This document shows positions 34,949 to 43,177 of a stretch of DNA of 64,000 nucleotides, in pieces. Under the pieces are notes generated by a model that did not search any database, had not been told where the DNA came from, and saw nothing but the letters and a program-made list of their open reading frames with translations. The DNA is from Chryseobacterium luteum (GTDB taxonomy: Bacteria; Bacteroidota; Bacteroidia; Flavobacteriales; Weeksellaceae), in NCBI RefSeq assembly GCF_000737785.1, contig NZ_JPRO01000001.1, positions 682,001-746,000 on the forward strand, given 5' to 3'. The position numbers and the translations under genes were made by a program. The number at the start of each line of letters is the position of its first letter. Position 1 is the stretch's first letter.

Positions 34949-35944
34949 TCAGATCGCTTTTTTCAGTTTTTTATAGAAAGCTTCTTCCAGATCAGCAATA
35001 TGAAGCATGGATTTTGAAAGGGTGTTGTAGATATCGCTTTTCGAGTTTCTGTTTTTGTAAACGCGGGCAATATCCACGGCAAAGTCTCTCCACAGGTCAC
35101 CGATGGCAGTAATCTCTTTGGATAGTTCTTTTAACTCATCATTTTTAAGAATAACTGCGGCTTCCTGAAGAAATGCGCCATAAATAAACCTGAAACCGCC
35201 TCCTCCGGTACCTATTTCTTCCTGCATTCTGATCAGTTGTCCCAGATAATGGTTGGTGACTTTAGTGCCTTTCTTTTCAGCCCATTTGGGGATGCTTTTG
35301 GCGACCCATCTCATGGCTTTTACACCAATAATAGGAACCGGTGCGAGCATGTTTTTGCAGGTATCTTTAATTCCTTTTTTTATGGCTTCTTCAATATTCA
35401 CATTTTCAGGAATATGGGTAGGGTAGTACATATGTCCTTTGGGAGGCAGTGCGCCTTTGGCGTATCTTACCTTTTCCAGTTCTGCTTCGGTAAGGGATGT
35501 TGTGTAGTCCATTACCGGATCGCTGATCAGGAATTTTCCGTCTTCTTTTCCGTATACCACCAGATTGTGGGCATTGAAATGGAATTTATATTCTTCAGGA
35601 AAATAGGTAAGGTTGAAAACGCCCACCTGAAGCCCTGTCGGTATATTCTGGTTTAAATTTCGTTCTAAAGCAGACTGTGCCTCTTTAGGATTGGAGAATT
35701 TTTCTCTTTTGATTTTAATTCCCAATCTTTTTGCTGCTTTACTGAAAATAGCTCCGGGCATCGGGCGGTAGCTGAATCCCGGGGCGAAGTTTACTTTCAA
35801 AAATGGCAGATAGACAAAAAACAGTCCGGAACCGATCCCGAAGATCATAGGTTCGCTGAGTTTTAAGCCTTTATTGAGTAACAGATTGGAGGCAACACCG
35901 TTTTCGCAATGTGCGGTCTGATGGTGTTCAAAGTTAAGTTTCAT
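34949..35944 (-). CDS. BtrH-like acyltransferase
   Basis: A 331-residue protein with a BtrH-type N-terminal domain, a papain-like/C39-like fold. The candidate nucleophile is Cys13 in AHCENGVASN; a candidate His follows in NAHNLVVYG, with DP in FLISDPVMD behind it. The remainder (about 180-331) is helical, DUF4872-like. BtrH in butirosin biosynthesis transfers an acyl group from a carrier protein to an acceptor. Here the protein lies among ACP, ketosynthase and exporter genes, so ACP-to-dialkylresorcinol transfer, the ester-forming step of flexirubin, is an attractive but untested reading. Confidence 0.8.
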   Translation of the reverse strand: MKLNFEHHQTAHCENGVASNLLLNKGLKLSEPMIFGIGSGLFFVYLPFLKVNFAPGFSYRPMPGAIFSKAAKRLGIKIKREKFSNPKEAQSALERNLNQNIPTGLQVGVFNLTYFPEEYKFHFNAHNLVVYGKEDGKFLISDPVMDYTTSLTEAELEKVRYAKGALPPKGHMYYPTHIPENVNIEEAIKKGIKDTCKNMLAPVPIIGVKAMRWVAKSIPKWAEKKGTKVTNHYLGQLIRMQEEIGTGGGGFRFIYGAFLQEAAVILKNDELKELSKEITAIGDLWRDFAVDIARVYKNRNSKSDIYNTLSKSMLHIADLEEAFYKKLKKAI

Positions 35945-36009
35945 TTGCTGCTTTTATCTTTTTCATTGCTGAAATGAGGTTGTACATAGGCTTGTGCTTC
36001 ATTCCAGTA

Positions 36010-36414
36010 TTATTTTCCGTCAAAGTTCCTTAGTTCATCCACTGAAATACCGAATGCATCGGCATATTTTTTCAGTAAAGATTCGTTTAGTGTTTTAAAT
36101 ACTTTTGGTTTTGCGTGTCTTTTTACTCTCCACTGCCACATTCCGACATAAGAAGAGAGAACACCCAGATCCATTTTATTCAGTTCCATGAAATAGATAA
36201 TAGGACTCACTATATTATTGGCCACATTCTGCCTGGCTTCTTCAATTCTTTCATGGATCAGCTCCATAGATTCTTCCAGAGCTGCTTTTTTAGCTTCCCA
36301 GCCGATACTGTTGGCTGTCGTGTAATTGTCATTTTCGTCCGTCACATACAAGACTTCGGTCATGTTTGCTGACTTCAGATTGCTTTCGTCCTGGGGCAGG
36401 TCTTGTTTTTTCAT
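36010..36414 (-). CDS. Conserved protein with HTH-like C-terminus, unknown function
   Basis: A 134-residue soluble protein, first gene of the long minus-strand operon. The N-terminal part is acidic; a helix-rich middle (about 45-75) has coiled-coil character. The C-terminal 60 residues (LGVLSSYVG to VFKTLNESLLKKYADAFGIS) resemble a stretched Cro/CI-type HTH, ending in the typical VDELRNFDG. Being first in the operon it might regulate it, but DNA binding is not established and the helix that would read DNA is unusual (MWQWRVKRHAK). No firm promoter match was found upstream. Confidence 0.65.
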   Translation of the reverse strand: MKKQDLPQDESNLKSANMTEVLYVTDENDNYTTANSIGWEAKKAALEESMELIHERIEEARQNVANNIVSPIIYFMELNKMDLGVLSSYVGMWQWRVKRHAKPKVFKTLNESLLKKYADAFGISVDELRNFDGK

Positions 36415-36664
36415 GTAAACAGTATTATTTTTTTACTTTAAGATGAAAAACCGTTCACCTTTTTAATTCTTTTTAATCAGTTGGCTAAAATAGTGAAAAT
36501 ACATTATATGTAAATCATATTAATTATAATACCAGAAACAGAGCTGTTAAGGGATAAATTGAAATTTTAATCTGAAATCAGAATCCGCAGTTTATTGTAA
36601 CAAGTGCATGCAGAATGTATACTTATAAGGTTCTACGAAATTTGGATTAAAATAAATAAGACTT
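36415..36664. other. Divergent intergenic region between pigment operon and M16 protease
   Basis: About 250 AT-rich bases separating the start of the minus-strand operon from the start of the protease gene. It must contain promoters for both, but I found only near-matches to TAnnTTTG (for example GAAATTTG before the protease). No palindrome or ORF of note. Confidence 0.4.
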
Positions 36665-39577
36665 ATGAAGAAATTTTTTATTTCTGTATCGCTTTTCTGC
36701 ATGCTGCATGCAATGGCACAGAAGTTTGATACTCAGAAGGTGACGGACAGTCAGGGGTATACTTATGAAACCGTGAAAAATGACCAGTCCGGGGTAAGGG
36801 TTTATACTCTGAAAAACGGATTGAAAGTTTACCTTGCGAAAAATGATGATGCGCCAAGAATCCAGACCTATATTCCTGTAAGAACGGGATCGAATAATGA
36901 TCCGGGTGACAATACAGGTTTGGCCCACTATCTGGAGCATATGGTTTTCAAAGGAACCTCACATCTGGGAACACAGGACTGGGCAAAGGAAAAGGTTCTC
37001 CTTCAGCAGATCTCTGATCTTTACGAGCAGCACAAAGCTGAAAAGGATCCTGAAAAGAAAAAACTGCTCTATAAAAGAATAGATGAGGTTTCTCAGGAAG
37101 CTTCTAAATATGCAATTGCCAATGAATATGACAAGGCGATCTCATCATTGGGAGCAACGGGAACGAATGCGCACACATGGCTGGACGAAACGGTTTATAA
37201 AAACAATATTCCTTCTAACGAGCTGGAAAAATGGCTGAAAGTAGAAAAAGAACGTTTTTCTGAACTGGTACTCCGCCTTTTCCATACGGAATTAGAAGCT
37301 GTGTACGAGGAATATAACAGAGCGCAGGATAATGACGGCCGTCTCGTGAATTATGCGATGATGGAAGCTCTTTTCCCAAAGCATCCGAACGGGCAGCAGA
37401 CCACCATCGGAACTTCGGAACACCTGAAGAGTCCTTCAATGGTTGCTATTCATAAGTATTTCGACACGTATTATGTACCTAATAATATGGCTGTTGTTTT
37501 GGTGGGTGATCTGGATTTTGATAAAACCATTAAAATGGTGGATCAGTATTTTGGAACTTTCAAATACAAAGAGCTGCCGATGAAAAAAATGGTATCGGAA
37601 CAGCCAATGGAAAGCATTGTGACGAGGACGGTAAAAAGCCCGAGCATACCGAGAATGACCCTGGCCTGGAGATCGGATTCCAATGGAACCCAGAATGCAA
37701 GACTGGCGGATGTGGTTGCGGAAATTTTAAGCAACAGAGGTGATGCGGGACTTATTGATCTCAATATGAATCAAACGCAGAAAGTATTAGGTGCAGGGGC
37801 TTACGAATCGGCTTTTAAAACGTATGGTGCTTTTACCATGTCTGTAACTCCGAAAGACGGGCAAAGCTCTGATGATGCTAAAAAGTTATTGTTAGATCAG
37901 TTGGATTTGGTGAAAAAAGGTCAGTTCCCGGACTGGATGCTTAAAGCGATCGTTAATGATAAGAAAGTACAGCGTATGAAGTCGTGGGAAACTGCAGACG
38001 GGCTGGCGACTACCCTGTATGATACCTATATTAACGAGAAAACATGGCAGGAGGAGCTGGATGATATCAACCAATATGAAAAAATTACAAAGGCAGATGT
38101 TGTAAAGTTTGCGAATGAATTTTTCAAAGATAATTATGTAGTAGTGTATAAAGAGAAGGGGGTGAATGATAAACTGGTTCGTGTACAGAATCCCGGAATT
38201 ACTCCTATTAAACTTAACAGAGAAGCTCAGTCTTCTTTCCTTAAAGATATTCTAAGCAATAAAATATCTGAGATCAAGCCGGAATTTATAGACTATAAAG
38301 CGGCGATCCAGACTTCTCAGATCAAAGATAAGAAAGTAAGCTTTGTGAAGAATAAGTATAATGACGTTGCTCAGATCAGCTATATTTTCCCTTTCGGAAC
38401 AGATAATGATAAGGAACTTCAGATCGCGATAACTCTTTTTGAATATCTTGGAACGGATAAATATACTCCGGAACAGCTGAAAGGTGAATTCTATAAGCTG
38501 GGAATCACTTACAGCTTCAGAACTTCCAATGACCAGATTTTTATCACATTAAGCGGATTGGAAAGCAATATGAAAAAAGGCGTGGAGCTGATGAATCACT
38601 GGCTGACGAATGTAAAAACAGATAAGGATATTTACAGCAAGACCGTAAAAACGATTTTAGAGTCCAGAGATGCTGCTAAAAAAGATAAGACAAGAATCAT
38701 GGCCGCTCTTACGAACTATGCTAAATATGGAAGGAATTCCAGAATGACGGATATCGTGTCTAAGGAACGTCTTGAAGGTATTGATGCTGTGGAGCTTATC
38801 AGGAAGATCAAAGCCCTGAACCAATCTCCATATGAGATATTGCTTTACGGGCAGGATCAGTCAGGTTTAGAGAAAGCGGTTAAACCTTATATCGCAGCAG
38901 CAACCCTTCAGCCGGCAAAAGCCAAAGATTACCCTGAACCTGCTGCAGAAGGAAAAGTATACTTTACAAACTACGACATGGTTCAGATGGAAATGTCTAA
39001 AGTAGCAAAAGGAAATGAGGTGAATTTAAGCAACTTCGGAAAAGCGAATGTTTTCAACGAATATTTCGGAAGAGGCCTGTCTTCTATCGTTTTCCAGGAA
39101 ATAAGAGAAAGTAAGTCGCTGGCTTATTCTGCGTATGTTTCTTATGCCAATGCCACTGAAAAAGGACATGCGAATTATATCACAAACTATATCGGAACTC
39201 AGGCTAATAAACTGCCGTTAGCTGTAAGTGCTATGAATGATCTTATGGCATCGCTGCCACAGATTCCAGCGCAGTTCGAGAACTCAAAAGGTTCCGCGCT
39301 TAAGCAGATCGCATCTAACAGAATCAACAGAACGAATATTTTCTTTAACCAGATGGCACTGAAAAAGCTGGGGGTAGACTATGATATCAGAAAAGATATT
39401 TATTCTGAAATTCAGGGACTAACATTGCTGCAGCTAACCAGTTTCTATGATACCGAGATCAAGACTGTACAATACAATACGGCCATTATCGGTAAAAAGG
39501 AAAACCTTAATATGGAATCCATCAATAAAATGGGAACATTCCAGGAAGTTTCCCTTGAAGAGATCTTTGGGTACTAA
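36665..39577 (+). CDS. M16-family zinc metalloprotease (pitrilysin/PqqL-like)
   Basis: A 970-residue secreted protease with a signal peptide (cut after HAMAQ, about residue 19) and two pairs of M16 domains. The inverted zinc motif HxxEH is intact as His88, Glu91 and His92 (AHYLEHMVF), with the distal Glu in EAVYEEYN. The second half has degenerate M16 domains, as is normal. It probably acts in the periplasm as a peptidasome. It splits the pigment cluster but points the other way and has its own terminator, so it may be a bystander. Confidence 0.93.
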   Translation: MKKFFISVSLFCMLHAMAQKFDTQKVTDSQGYTYETVKNDQSGVRVYTLKNGLKVYLAKNDDAPRIQTYIPVRTGSNNDPGDNTGLAHYLEHMVFKGTSHLGTQDWAKEKVLLQQISDLYEQHKAEKDPEKKKLLYKRIDEVSQEASKYAIANEYDKAISSLGATGTNAHTWLDETVYKNNIPSNELEKWLKVEKERFSELVLRLFHTELEAVYEEYNRAQDNDGRLVNYAMMEALFPKHPNGQQTTIGTSEHLKSPSMVAIHKYFDTYYVPNNMAVVLVGDLDFDKTIKMVDQYFGTFKYKELPMKKMVSEQPMESIVTRTVKSPSIPRMTLAWRSDSNGTQNARLADVVAEILSNRGDAGLIDLNMNQTQKVLGAGAYESAFKTYGAFTMSVTPKDGQSSDDAKKLLLDQLDLVKKGQFPDWMLKAIVNDKKVQRMKSWETADGLATTLYDTYINEKTWQEELDDINQYEKITKADVVKFANEFFKDNYVVVYKEKGVNDKLVRVQNPGITPIKLNREAQSSFLKDILSNKISEIKPEFIDYKAAIQTSQIKDKKVSFVKNKYNDVAQISYIFPFGTDNDKELQIAITLFEYLGTDKYTPEQLKGEFYKLGITYSFRTSNDQIFITLSGLESNMKKGVELMNHWLTNVKTDKDIYSKTVKTILESRDAAKKDKTRIMAALTNYAKYGRNSRMTDIVSKERLEGIDAVELIRKIKALNQSPYEILLYGQDQSGLEKAVKPYIAAATLQPAKAKDYPEPAAEGKVYFTNYDMVQMEMSKVAKGNEVNLSNFGKANVFNEYFGRGLSSIVFQEIRESKSLAYSAYVSYANATEKGHANYITNYIGTQANKLPLAVSAMNDLMASLPQIPAQFENSKGSALKQIASNRINRTNIFFNQMALKKLGVDYDIRKDIYSEIQGLTLLQLTSFYDTEIKTVQYNTAIIGKKENLNMESINKMGTFQEVSLEEIFGY

Positions 39578-39599
39578 CCTTTATGATACCAATTTTTTT

Positions 39600-39621
39600 A
39601 GCGGGGCAGCAATGCTCCGCT
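39600..39621 (+). terminator. Rho-independent terminator of the M16 protease gene
   Basis: A GC-rich hairpin (AGCGGGG paired with CTCCGCT, one G-U pair) followed by TTTTTT, 23 nt after the protease stop. Confidence 0.8.
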
Positions 39622-39657
39622 TTTTTGTTTTAAACATTTGATTTTTAAAAGGAAAGC

Positions 39658-39927
39658 TTATTTTCTTTGTCTGTAATTCAGCTTTACCAGCAGATACACT
39701 TCCTGTTTCTCCAGATCATTGCACCAGGTACGCTGTGAAACAAGAGCATCGTTGTACAGATCAAGATCTTCCATATTACTGTAGTATTCTATTCTTTCGG
39801 AAGTCTGGTATTTGAAAAATGAAAGAAGATTCACTTCATCACCAATTTGTGGGGCGACCGGAAACTCAACAGAATTTTCAAACTCGAATTCAACATTATC
39901 TGAATAGAACCTTACTTTTACACCCAT
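39658..39927 (-). CDS. Small hypothetical protein (89 aa)
   Basis: An 89-residue acidic cytoplasmic protein that appears mostly beta-stranded (VKVRFYSDNVEFEFEN, then EVNLLSFFKYQ) and ends in a basic tail. No signal peptide, membrane segment or recognised motif. It stands alone between the protease gene and the third pigment block. Coding potential looks reasonable, since no overlapping frame competes, but the function is unknown. Confidence 0.6.
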   Translation of the reverse strand: MGVKVRFYSDNVEFEFENSVEFPVAPQIGDEVNLLSFFKYQTSERIEYYSNMEDLDLYNDALVSQRTWCNDLEKQEVYLLVKLNYRQRK

Positions 39928-40154
39928 TATTTTATTTTCATCAAAGGTATCGAAAAATAGGGGTTATAAAATATTTAGTATCATGCTTAACCTGAATTTA
40001 GGCTAAAAATGGTTGGAAGAGGGAAGCTGGAGGATAGTAGTTACTGTTGTTTAAATTAAAAATCAACAGAGTGACGTATAAATCTTTGTTTATCATTGCT
40101 TATTTTAATCCTTATCCCGATTTCAGATTATTTAAAATCTCATACATAAAAAAA
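39928..40154. other. Non-coding spacer
   Basis: An AT-rich gap with a purine-rich stretch (GGAAGAGGGAAGCTGGAGG near 40014-40032) of a kind I recall as frequent between Chryseobacterium genes. No ORF, tRNA or palindrome of note besides the terminator at its right end. Confidence 0.4.
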
Positions 40155-40174
40155 CCAACCTGAATAAAGGTTGG
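40155..40174 (-). terminator. Rho-independent terminator of the dar-block operon
   Basis: Perfect 7-bp stem (CCAACCT with AGGTTGG, 6-nt loop), followed on the minus strand by a T run. It lies 25 nt after the stop of the last gene of the operon. Confidence 0.85.
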
Positions 40175-40198
40175 CCTGATATTTTAAATAAATGATTC

Positions 40199-40642
40199 TT
40201 AAGATTTCACTTCCTGTATAAAGAGATTGATCTCTGCCCTGATCAGCAGCTCATCATTATTAAAGGTCTCACAGAAAATAGTACAGATATTTTCATATTG
40301 TGAGATCAGTGATGCTTTTGAAATGATCTTGTCGCCCGTCTTTGGGAGAGCAAACAATTCGATCTTTTTGATGTTGGTAATAAAGCCGATTACTTTGGTA
40401 TCTGCTTCAGGATTTTCAAAGAAGCTCTGTCCGAGAATTGATGAACAGGTCTGGGCCAGATTTTCAATCAGGCCGGCTTCTACAAATTCACCGTTGTAGA
40501 CAAAAATATTATCTTCTTTTATTTCAAAGGAAGTCACAACTTTTTCTTTGGTCAATTCCAGGATATACTCTGCCATCAGCATCGGTTCGCGGTGCGGCAG
40601 AAAGTTGTGTATATTGACGAGATTTTCTTCCTTGATTTCCAT
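40199..40642 (-). CDS. FabZ-like HotDog dehydratase (ApeP-like)
   Basis: A 147-residue HotDog protein with LPHREPML near the N-terminus (His17), the pattern of FabZ LPHRFPFLL and of the aryl polyene subunit ApeP. The long central helix has GLIENLAQTCSSI, where FabZ-type enzymes carry their acidic catalytic residue. It is the last gene of the dar block, 5 nt after a sister HotDog gene that lacks the His. The two probably form a heterodimer, as ApeI and ApeP do. Confidence 0.85.
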   Translation of the reverse strand: MEIKEENLVNIHNFLPHREPMLMAEYILELTKEKVVTSFEIKEDNIFVYNGEFVEAGLIENLAQTCSSILGQSFFENPEADTKVIGFITNIKKIELFALPKTGDKIISKASLISQYENICTIFCETFNNDELLIRAEINLFIQEVKS

Positions 40643-40647
40643 TACAT

Positions 40648-41079
40648 TTATTTTACAGCAGTTTTCATTTGGGATTTTGCAATGATCACACCATTCAGCT
40701 TCGTGACAATATCTACCAGGGTTACTCCCATCACTTCATTAAGGATTGTAACCTCCGATGTCAGGTGGTCTCCTGTCTTGGGCAGGACTTCTGCCTCAAA
40801 AGATTTAATGGCCCCGATATATCCAGTAGGCGCGTCTTTTCCTAAAAGATAATACTTGTAGCCTGTATGCAGGGCAACACTCTGTGCCTGGTGCTCAATA
40901 AGGCCTGAAGCCTGAAAAGTTCCATCCTGAATAAAAATATTACCGTCTTTGATTTCAAATCCGGACACAAGATTTTCATCAGTGTATTCCATAAGCTCAT
41001 GAACCATGACAAACGGAAAACGCTGTGGAATGAGGCTTCCCACAAAATCTTGATCGGATGTTGGCAGTTGGTGTTTCAT
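40648..41079 (-). CDS. HotDog dehydratase-like protein with His-to-Gln change
   Basis: A 143-residue HotDog protein, sister of the next gene. Where its twin and FabZ have PHR, it reads LIPQRFPFVMV (Gln19), so the catalytic His is missing. The central helix GLIEHQAQSVAL keeps an acidic residue. The ATG at 41079 overlaps the darB-like stop (TAATG), ruling out a longer start at 41136. A partner that donates only part of the active site in a heterodimer is the likely role. Confidence 0.82.
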   Translation of the reverse strand: MKHQLPTSDQDFVGSLIPQRFPFVMVHELMEYTDENLVSGFEIKDGNIFIQDGTFQASGLIEHQAQSVALHTGYKYYLLGKDAPTGYIGAIKSFEAEVLPKTGDHLTSEVTILNEVMGVTLVDIVTKLNGVIIAKSQMKTAVK

Positions 41080-42218
41080 TAGCAAACCGTTAATAAGGCA
41101 CAAGAGTAGGCAAATCTTCCGCTTTCGGGAACACAAAGCAATACTTTTTCCCCTTTTTTCAGCGTTCCGGAATTCATTAATTCTTCCAGTGCGACGAATA
41201 TAGATCCCGCTCCGATGTTTCCGATATCAGAAAGGTTATAGAACCATTTTTCGGCAGGGAAATCCATGCCTTTTTTGGCGAACTCGTCTTTTAAGCCGTC
41301 TTTAAAGTAGCCTGAAGAAATATGCGCCAGAACATGGTCTATCTTTTCAGGATCCAGATTATGCTTGTCAAAAGAAGATCTTAAGCTTTCTGCACCTTTT
41401 ACAAGGATATATTTGTCCAGGATCTTGGTGTCCTGTTTTATAGCGAAAATAGACTGTTTCAGCCATTCATCAGATGGATAGTCTGCCCATGATTTAAGGC
41501 TTCCGTCCTCCTGCTTGTCACATCCTGCGTACATACAGGCTTCGATTTCGTGGGCGTAAGAATAAAAATCAATGAATTCTATTTTTAAAGAAATCCCTGT
41601 TTCTCTGGGTTTATTTTCAAGAAGGAATGCTCCTGCACCGTCAGAAAGCATCCATCTGAGGAATTCTCTTTTGAAGGCAACAATGGGTCTTTCTTCCAGT
41701 AATTTCAGGTTTTCCGCTTCATGATTGAATTTATCTGCAGTCATCCATGCGGACATTCTTTCAGAGCCTGCACATACAGCATTTTCCTGTACACCTGCTT
41801 TCACAGAAAGGAATCCGTAGTTCAGGGCATTCATCCCCGAGTTGCAGAGGCCGGTAGCGGTATTAATTTCAATAGATTTGCCGATATTCAGCTCACCATG
41901 AACCATAGAAGCATGCGAAGGCTGCATCTGGTCCGGAGAGGTTGTTCCTACAGACAGCAGGTTCATGTTTTCCTTTTTGAAATTCTCATCGAAAAGTCCT
42001 TCTACAGCTTTTGCTGTAAGCTGTGCATTGGTATGGGTAGGATTTCCTTCTTCGTCCAAAGCATAGTATCTTGTCGTGATCTTGTTGTTTCTTAAAATCA
42101 ATGATTTTGCTTTAGAAGGAGCGCCATTTATCAGACCAAGATAAGTCTCCATTTCATCATTTGATACCGGGTTATTAGGTAAATATGTTGATGCTTTTGT
42201 TATAAATACGTCGTACAT
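41079..42218 (-). CDS. darB: KAS III-like ketosynthase, DarB type
   Basis: A 379-residue KAS III-type condensing enzyme with nucleophile Cys125 (TATGLCNSG), a His in LAHISSGYF and an Asn in GNIGAGS, the Cys-His-Asn set. In the known dialkylresorcinol pathway DarB joins two beta-oxo-acyl units into a cyclohexanedione. The flavodoxin-like DarA candidate lies immediately upstream, 1 nt away, which strongly supports the assignment. It is coupled by TAATG to the HotDog gene downstream. Confidence 0.85.
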   Translation of the reverse strand: MYDVFITKASTYLPNNPVSNDEMETYLGLINGAPSKAKSLILRNNKITTRYYALDEEGNPTHTNAQLTAKAVEGLFDENFKKENMNLLSVGTTSPDQMQPSHASMVHGELNIGKSIEINTATGLCNSGMNALNYGFLSVKAGVQENAVCAGSERMSAWMTADKFNHEAENLKLLEERPIVAFKREFLRWMLSDGAGAFLLENKPRETGISLKIEFIDFYSYAHEIEACMYAGCDKQEDGSLKSWADYPSDEWLKQSIFAIKQDTKILDKYILVKGAESLRSSFDKHNLDPEKIDHVLAHISSGYFKDGLKDEFAKKGMDFPAEKWFYNLSDIGNIGAGSIFVALEELMNSGTLKKGEKVLLCVPESGRFAYSCALLTVC

Positions 42219-42219
42219 T

Positions 42220-43134
42220 CTATTTTAAATTAATTCCTTGTAAATATGTTTTTTGTTTTTGTCTTTTGGACCAAAATATAGGGGTTGTCAGTAAGTGTAA
42301 AACTAAGACGACAGGTGATATAATCCATATCGCAGCCATCAAATATACCTTAAAGAATTTTATCAGCAATGGCCGTTTCTCTTTTTTCTTAATAATGAGA
42401 TTGGACCATATGGTGAAGATCTTGTTGCCTACTTTCTCTACTCTTACCAGAAAAGGGCGTATTTCTACGGCACCGTTCTGTACCAGATCAGGCTGAAGGA
42501 CCGACAGGTTTCCGCTGCTGAAATGCTTTTCTATAATGTTGCCATACTTTACGGAACCCGAAATTTCTTCATCCGAAACGCCGGCGGCAGGAAGCATTCC
42601 TGATTTTTCTTTCTGTCCTGTGGTAAGCCAGCGTAAAATGGTCAGTACACTTGTATAATTGTCGTGCCTGTCTACCAAAGCAATATTTCCTGTCAGTTTT
42701 GCTCCCAGGTCTTTCAAATACACTTTCAGTTTCTCCTGGGAAAGCATCCACATGTTTCTGGTTCCGGAAATGGTAACCACATCCGTGTCTTTCATGATCC
42801 TTTCTGCAAAACCACTTTTTAAGAATGAAATAATTGGGATGGATGGTGTAAGGTACCATACCTGATATCCGAACAGGACGAGGTCGTACTTTTTATTCAG
42901 GATCTCATCCGAAGGAGGAAAGATCTCTTTGGGGATCTGAAGATAAGACTCGGGAAATGTATTGAAGAATACGTCACCGGGCCAGGGGAAAGGGAAATCT
43001 TCCTTCAGCCGGATATTATAATAGGTAACGTCATATTCTTCCTTCCTGGCTTCAAAAGGCTGGGCTATATTCCTCACAATATCCTCCAGTTGGCCGGTCT
43101 GCGAATAATAAATAATAAGTATATTTTTTTTCAT
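42220..43134 (-). CDS. darA: Flavodoxin-like dialkylresorcinol aromatase, DarA type
   Basis: A 304-residue protein: a flavodoxin-like N-terminal domain (about 1-200) with the FMN-phosphate loop IIYYSQTGQ (residues 7-15), and a C-terminal extension with one or two hydrophobic helices (about 263-290). In dialkylresorcinol loci DarA is the aromatase that oxidises the cyclohexanedione made by DarB. Pairing with the darB-like gene supports this. The membrane tail suggests it works at the inner membrane. The symbol rests on context plus fold. Confidence 0.72.
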   Translation of the reverse strand: MKKNILIIYYSQTGQLEDIVRNIAQPFEARKEEYDVTYYNIRLKEDFPFPWPGDVFFNTFPESYLQIPKEIFPPSDEILNKKYDLVLFGYQVWYLTPSIPIISFLKSGFAERIMKDTDVVTISGTRNMWMLSQEKLKVYLKDLGAKLTGNIALVDRHDNYTSVLTILRWLTTGQKEKSGMLPAAGVSDEEISGSVKYGNIIEKHFSSGNLSVLQPDLVQNGAVEIRPFLVRVEKVGNKIFTIWSNLIIKKKEKRPLLIKFFKVYLMAAIWIISPVVLVLHLLTTPIFWSKRQKQKTYLQGINLK

Positions 43135-43177
43135 TAATATTCTTTAGCGGTTACAAAAATATGCTTTTCATATTTAT

